A stretch of DNA of 8,767 bases, taken from Oligoflexia bacterium. Its GTDB lineage: Bacteria; Myxococcota_A; UBA796; UBA2385. The notes beneath the pieces were generated by a model that saw nothing but the letters and a program-made list of their open reading frames with translations, did no database searches and was not told the DNA's origin. Shown piece after piece: positions 5,406 through 8,767 of the stretch (positions within the stretch are counted from its first letter, which is position 1; the number at the start of each line of letters is the position of its first letter). Made by a program: the position numbers and the translations under genes. Where the stretch lies: the NCBI GenBank assembly GCA_013152105.1, contig JAADHA010000462.1, positions 1 to 8,767 of the forward strand, written 5' to 3'.

Positions 5406-6445
5406 CAAGGCCGCCCGATCCCGCCGGCCAAGGCACCCCCTCTACGGACGCCTATGCCCAGGCCGGCGTGGACATCGCGGCCGGCGCCGCGGTGGTCGAT
5501 GGCATCAAGGACGCCGTTCGGGCGACCTACACGCCGGGCGTGATGGGTGACCTCGGCGGCTTTGGCGCGATGTTCAGCCTACAGGGTCGTTTTTCCGACC
5601 CGATCCTGGTCAGTGGAACCGATGGCGTGGGGACCAAGCTGTTGGTGGCGAACCGGGTGGGGCGACACGACACCATCGGCATCGACCTGGTGGCCATGTG
5701 TGTCAATGACATCATCACGAGCGGCGCACAACCCTTGTTCTTCCTGGACTACTTCGCGACCGGAAAGCTCGACCCGGCGATCGCCGTCGACGTGGTCAAG
5801 GGCATCGCCGAGGGCTGTCGGCGGTCGGGCTGCGCGCTGGTCGGTGGCGAAACGGCTGAAATGCCGGGGATGTACGGCGCGGGACACTATGACCTGGCGG
5901 GTTTTGCGGTGGGCGCGGTCGAGCGCCGGGACCTGGTCGACGGGTCGCGCATCCGGGCTGACGACGTCCTGGTGGGCATCCCATCCTCGGGCATCCACAG
6001 CAACGGCTACTCCCTGGTGCGGCGTCTCTGCGATGAGCTCGACTGGGACCAGACCCACGGTCTGGGCCGGCCCCTCGGGCAGATCCTGTTGGAGCCGACC
6101 CGGATCTACGTCCACGATTGCCGCGCACTGCTCAAGCGCTTCGACGTGCGCGGAATGGTCCACATCACCGGTGGCGGCTTCACCGAGAACATCCCTCGCG
6201 TCCTGCCCAAGGGGCTCGGCGCGGTGCTGTGGAAGGGCTCCTGGCAGATCCAGCCAATCTTCCACTTCCTCAAGGAACGGGGCGGGCTGACCGACGCCGA
6301 GCTGTACCGCACCTTCAACCTGGGGCTGGGGATGATCGTGATCGTGCCCCAGGACCAGGCTGACGCCGCCGCGGCCATCGTCAGGGGCCAGGTCGTCGGC
6401 CAGGTACGCGCCGATCCGACCGGCCAGGCCCTGGTCCAGGGATGA
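5402..6445 (+). CDS. purM: Phosphoribosylformylglycinamidine cyclo-ligase (AIR synthetase)
   Basis: PurM closes the imidazole ring, converting FGAM and ATP to AIR in the fifth step of purine synthesis, in the cytoplasm. At 347 residues it matches the usual length of about 345. Family motifs are all present in order: AYAQAGVDI (17-25), SGTDGVGTK (71-79), MCVNDI (99-104), GGETAEMPG (148-156) and GIPSSGIHSNGYSLVR (192-207). EPTRIYV (231-237), HITGGGFTENIPR (254-266) and TFNLGLGM (304-311) follow. The ATG at 5402 is preferred over the in-frame upstream ATG at 5288 because it gives the normal length and overlaps the lipoprotein stop as ATGA. No strong ribosome site precedes it, consistent with re-initiation after the lipoprotein. 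A second ATGA joins it to purN. The catalytic signature looks intact. Confidence 0.97.
   Translation: MTRPPDPAGQGTPSTDAYAQAGVDIAAGAAVVDGIKDAVRATYTPGVMGDLGGFGAMFSLQGRFSDPILVSGTDGVGTKLLVANRVGRHDTIGIDLVAMCVNDIITSGAQPLFFLDYFATGKLDPAIAVDVVKGIAEGCRRSGCALVGGETAEMPGMYGAGHYDLAGFAVGAVERRDLVDGSRIRADDVLVGIPSSGIHSNGYSLVRRLCDELDWDQTHGLGRPLGQILLEPTRIYVHDCRALLKRFDVRGMVHITGGGFTENIPRVLPKGLGAVLWKGSWQIQPIFHFLKERGGLTDAELYRTFNLGLGMIVIVPQDQADAAAAIVRGQVVGQVRADPTGQALVQG
6429..6441 (+). other. Small hairpin covering the purN start region
   Basis: CCCT (6429-6432) can pair with AGGG (6438-6441) around GGTCC. The 3' arm is the only AG-rich sequence directly before the purN ATG at 6442. The stem would be opened by ribosomes finishing purM and so would favour coupled translation. 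With only 4 bp it is a weak suggestion. Confidence 0.2.
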
Positions 6446-7098
6446 GCGACGACGGTCGGGTCGCGGTCGGCGTCCTGGCCAGCGGCTCGGGCACCAACCT
6501 CCAGGCACTGCTGGACGCCTGCGCCAACCCGTCCTTTCCCGCCCGCATCGCCGTCGTCCTGAGCAATCGCAAGGGCGCCCCGGCCCTGGACCGCGCTCAC
6601 GCCGCGGGTGTCCCCGTCCTGTCTCTTCCCAAGCGCCGCCAGACGCCACGCGCCGTTTACGACGCCCTCCTGGTCGAAGCCTTGCACGACCACGGCGTGG
6701 TGTGGGTGTGTCTGGCTGGCTATATGCTGCTGGTCAGCCCGGCTTTTCTCTCGGCCTTCCCCGACCGGGTCCTCAACATCCACCCCGCGCTGCTGCCCGC
6801 CTTCCCGGGCATCCACGCCCAGCAGCAGGCCCTCGACCACGGTGTACGGATCGCCGGCGCGACCGTACATCTGGTTGATGAAGGCTGTGACACCGGACCC
6901 GTCATCTGCCAGGGCGCCGTCCCCGTGTTCCAGGACGACGATGTCACCTCGCTCTCGGCACGGATCCTGACAGTAGAGCACCAGATCTACCCCCGCGCGC
7001 TGAGGATGGCGGTCGAGGGGCGCCTGCGGCTACGCGGACGCCGGATCGATGTCGACCTGCGGCCTGGCGAGTCGCGCTGGCTGTGGACCGGGGCTTGA
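6442..7098 (+). CDS. purN: Phosphoribosylglycinamide formyltransferase (folate-dependent)
   Basis: PurN transfers the formyl group of 10-formyltetrahydrofolate to GAR, giving FGAR, in the third step of purine synthesis. The 218-residue protein has the N-terminal phosphate loop LASGSGTNLQAL (12-23). The catalytic loop is N112-I-H114-P-A-L-L-P, and HLVDEGCDTGPV (143-154) carries D150. These correspond to the family's Asn-His-Asp catalytic set. VWVCLAGYMLLVSPAF (87-102) is the usual conserved strand-helix region. The ATG overlaps the purM stop as ATGA. A basic Arg-rich C-terminal stretch (about 194-213) follows the core and makes the protein modestly longer than E. coli PurN. purM-purN adjacency is common in bacteria and supports both assignments. 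No purF, purL or purD is visible here. Confidence 0.96.
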   Translation: MSDDGRVAVGVLASGSGTNLQALLDACANPSFPARIAVVLSNRKGAPALDRAHAAGVPVLSLPKRRQTPRAVYDALLVEALHDHGVVWVCLAGYMLLVSPAFLSAFPDRVLNIHPALLPAFPGIHAQQQALDHGVRIAGATVHLVDEGCDTGPVICQGAVPVFQDDDVTSLSARILTVEHQIYPRALRMAVEGRLRLRGRRIDVDLRPGESRWLWTGA

Positions 7099-7126
7099 AA
7101 CCCAAGCGCTCAGCTCATGCCGAGCG
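7093..7126 (+). terminator. Two short hairpins after purN, doubtful terminator
   Basis: GCTTG (7093-7097, overlapping the purN stop) pairs with CAAGC (7103-7107). CGCTC (7107-7111) pairs with GAGCG (7122-7126). Each stem is only 5 bp and no T-run follows, so termination here is uncertain. Read-through from purN into the next gene remains possible. Confidence 0.2.
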
Positions 7127-7140
7127 GGTCGGGCCAATGC

Positions 7141-7149
7141 TGCTACCCT
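7141..7149 (+). promoter_or_regulatory. Candidate extended -10 immediately before the CehA/McbA-like gene
   Basis: TGCTACCCT (hexamer TACCCT, 7144-7149) differs at one base from the element before the lipoprotein gene. It ends six bases before the ATG at 7156, so a transcript from it would start at about the start codon. There is no Shine-Dalgarno sequence between them and no visible -35. Confidence 0.35.
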
Positions 7150-7155
7150 GGGCCC

Positions 7156-8767
7156 ATGCTCACCCTCTTCCTGGCGCTCTCCTGCCACGGGCCTGCGGCC
7201 GTCAGCGACAGCGCCACGCCAAGCGAAGCCACCACTGGCGACGGCGTGTTTCTGCAAGGCTGTCCTGTCGCCGGCCAGGCCACGGCCCGCGTCCTCCAGG
7301 ACACCGCCGAGCAGCCCTGGGGTCCCGATGCCCTGGCTGCTCCGGGCGATGTGCTGCTGCTCAATGACCACGCGGCCTTCGTCATTCAGAGCCCCGAAGA
7401 CCCGCGCACCTATTACCACTATGGCGGGATCCCGATCGACGCCTTCGCCATCGACCCCACGGTCGACGGCTGCGAACAGGCCAGCCCCGAAGCCCTGGGT
7501 GAGCTGGGCTTCATCGTGGGACGACTCGCGCTGGGTGCCTTCACGGACAGCAGCCTGCACATGTTTCGCGGCGACAATATGGAAATCGTCAACGACGGCA
7601 GCGACGGAAACCCCGCCGTCGTCGACGTCCACGGCACCGACGACCGCTTCTGGCTGGTGGAAGAGACCCTGATCCGAACGGTCTACCAGGACGGCGGCCG
7701 CAAGGTCCTCGACGATCTGTTCGGGCTGGACATCACGGCGCGCTACACCCTGGCCCCCGACGGCTCCACGCTCCAGATCGACCTGTTGTTGGATGGTCAA
7801 CCAAGCACAGACGGCTTCCAGGTAGGCGCCATCTCCTTCCCCAGCGACACCACGCCCGCCCACGCCTGGTCCGCGGGCACCATCAGCGTAGGTGGTTTCG
7901 GGCTGGTCACCGATGTGCCCTTCGTCGAAGCCGGCTTGGACCAGGGTAGCACCGCCATCGCCATGCCGGGCAGCAATATGGCGCGCACCGTCATCGCCGG
8001 CGTCACCATCCTGATCGACAGCAATCAGGCCCTGGTCCCCTTGCAGGTCTCAGACGGCCAGGCCGACACCTCCTTCCTGCTGTCGGTCGGCCCCACCGAC
8101 CCGGCCAGCGCGAGCGCCGCGCTGGAAGACCTGCTGCCCGACCCCTCCCCTGGGCTGGACACCGCCTGGCACGACATCTCGGGCTCAGTCCTCGACCCCA
8201 CCGGTGACCCGGTGGCGGGCGCCGAGGTCGATGTCTGGTCCCCCGATATTGCCGGTGATTGGCACGTGATGAGCCAATTCTACACGGACCAGGCCGGTCT
8301 GTTCACGGGACGGAGTCTGGCGGTGCAGGGCCAGTGGCGAGCACAGGCATCGGGCGAGGGACGAGACGCGGGAGACAGCGTCGAACTCAACCCCGATGCC
8401 GTCTGGAACCTGAGCTTGTCGGTGGGCTCGCACGGCCAGGTCCAGGTAGCCGCCGTCGACCAGGACGGCTCGGCCATGCCTGTACGCGCCGAGCTGGAGC
8501 GCGACGACGGCCTGGTGCTGGTGGGCTTTCCGACGCCCCAGGATCCGACCCTCCCCACACCTCCCGGCCACTACACGGCGACCCTGAGCCGCGGCTACGA
8601 GTACCAACCCGCCACCGTCGAGTTGACCGTCCCCGACGACGGCACCGCCACCATCTCCGCCACCCTGGACCACGTGGTCGACACGACCGGCTGGGTCAGC
8701 TTCGACAGCCACGTCCACGCGGGTCCCAGCGCCGACAGCACCGAGCTTCCCATCGACCGCATGCGCA
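7156..8767 (+). CDS. Secreted/lipoprotein CehA/McbA-family metallohydrolase, N-terminal part (truncated by window end)
   Basis: The frame is open from the purN stop to the window edge with no stop, giving 537 codons here. The N-terminus MLTLFLALSC is short and hydrophobic with a cysteine at 10, a lipobox-like but atypical pattern (Ala at -3, no positive charge). An in-frame ATG at 7117 would add 13 residues, also without basic residues. Residues about 36-335 are a beta-rich region with LLLNDHAAFVIQSP (69-82) and IVNDGSDGNPAVVDV (144-158). I associate this layout with large myxobacterial CehA/McbA proteins. Residues about 341-415 look like a carboxypeptidase-regulatory-like domain (SGSVLDPTGDPVAGAEV). 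A second beta domain runs to about 510. The sequence then enters GWVSFDSHVHAGPSADS at 512-528, where D517, H519 and H521 form the first metal-binding motif of the PHP-like catalytic domain. The catalytic remainder lies beyond the window. Substrate is unknown: CehA and McbA themselves hydrolyse carbamate or amide bonds. Confidence 0.8.
   Translation, partial: MLTLFLALSCHGPAAVSDSATPSEATTGDGVFLQGCPVAGQATARVLQDTAEQPWGPDALAAPGDVLLLNDHAAFVIQSPEDPRTYYHYGGIPIDAFAIDPTVDGCEQASPEALGELGFIVGRLALGAFTDSSLHMFRGDNMEIVNDGSDGNPAVVDVHGTDDRFWLVEETLIRTVYQDGGRKVLDDLFGLDITARYTLAPDGSTLQIDLLLDGQPSTDGFQVGAISFPSDTTPAHAWSAGTISVGGFGLVTDVPFVEAGLDQGSTAIAMPGSNMARTVIAGVTILIDSNQALVPLQVSDGQADTSFLLSVGPTDPASASAALEDLLPDPSPGLDTAWHDISGSVLDPTGDPVAGAEVDVWSPDIAGDWHVMSQFYTDQAGLFTGRSLAVQGQWRAQASGEGRDAGDSVELNPDAVWNLSLSVGSHGQVQVAAVDQDGSAMPVRAELERDDGLVLVGFPTPQDPTLPTPPGHYTATLSRGYEYQPATVELTVPDDGTATISATLDHVVDTTGWVSFDSHVHAGPSADSTELPIDRMR

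Noticed and set aside
5579..6649. Minus-strand open frame (356 codons) opposite purM and purN
   Set aside because: It spans the junction of two certain genes and encodes an Arg/Gly/Pro-rich sequence without domains. It is a shadow of GC-biased codons.
7030..7863. Minus-strand open frame (277 codons) opposite the start of the CehA/McbA-like gene
   Set aside because: The plus-strand frame has recognisable family features to the window end and no stop. The antisense product has none and lacks a ribosome site.
1..8767. CRISPR arrays, tRNAs, insertion sequences or prophage remnants
   Set aside because: No spaced direct-repeat series, cloverleaf, transposase or integrase motif, or change in base composition was seen by eye.

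Overview
The window is a GC-rich (roughly two-thirds G+C by eye), densely coded stretch of bacterial chromosome with seven recognisable genes and one small membrane-protein gene. Strong G/C preference at third codon positions, a Ser/Thr-kinase-like protein fused to a SUMF1-type domain, Asp/Gly-rich secreted lipoproteins and a CehA/McbA-type metallohydrolase all point to a Myxococcota-like or related former deltaproteobacterial lineage. That placement is inference from gene style, not from a marker gene. There is no tRNA, rRNA, CRISPR array, transposase or phage gene, and no intergenic gap exceeds about 175 bases.

Layout. A 64-residue membrane protein (39-233, minus) is divergent from a UbiB/ABC1/AarF-family atypical kinase (394-2091, plus). 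The 160-base gap between them holds a perfect 9-bp inverted repeat and a palindromic -10-like site readable on both strands. Next comes a 552-residue single-pass membrane protein (2264-3922, plus) with a cytoplasmic kinase-like domain and a C-terminal SUMF1/FGE-like domain. Its kinase domain has lost the catalytic HRD aspartate (HRN) and other signature residues, and its SUMF1 domain lacks the FGE cysteine pair, so it looks like a non-catalytic receptor or scaffold. It converges on an alpha/beta hydrolase of the lipase type (3956-4741, minus).

Divergent from the hydrolase is a compact plus-strand unit: a lipoprotein gene (4839-5405), purM (5402-6445) and purN (6442-7098), each overlapping the next by the four bases ATGA. 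purM and purN catalyse the fifth and third steps of IMP synthesis. The lipoprotein ahead of them is an unusual partner. After 57 bases begins a long secreted or lipid-anchored protein (7156 to the window end, truncated) with a carboxypeptidase-regulatory-like domain followed by the first metal-binding motif (DSHVH) of a CehA/McbA-family PHP-like metallohydrolase.

The pur genes, UbiB-like kinase and hydrolase are ordinary. The parts most worth a second look are the doubly degenerate kinase-SUMF1 protein and its structured leader, the lipoprotein-purM coupling, and a recurring TAnCYT -10-like element that in two cases sits only six bases from a start codon (possible leaderless mRNAs). I did not find a clear-cut new multi-gene system such as a defence island.
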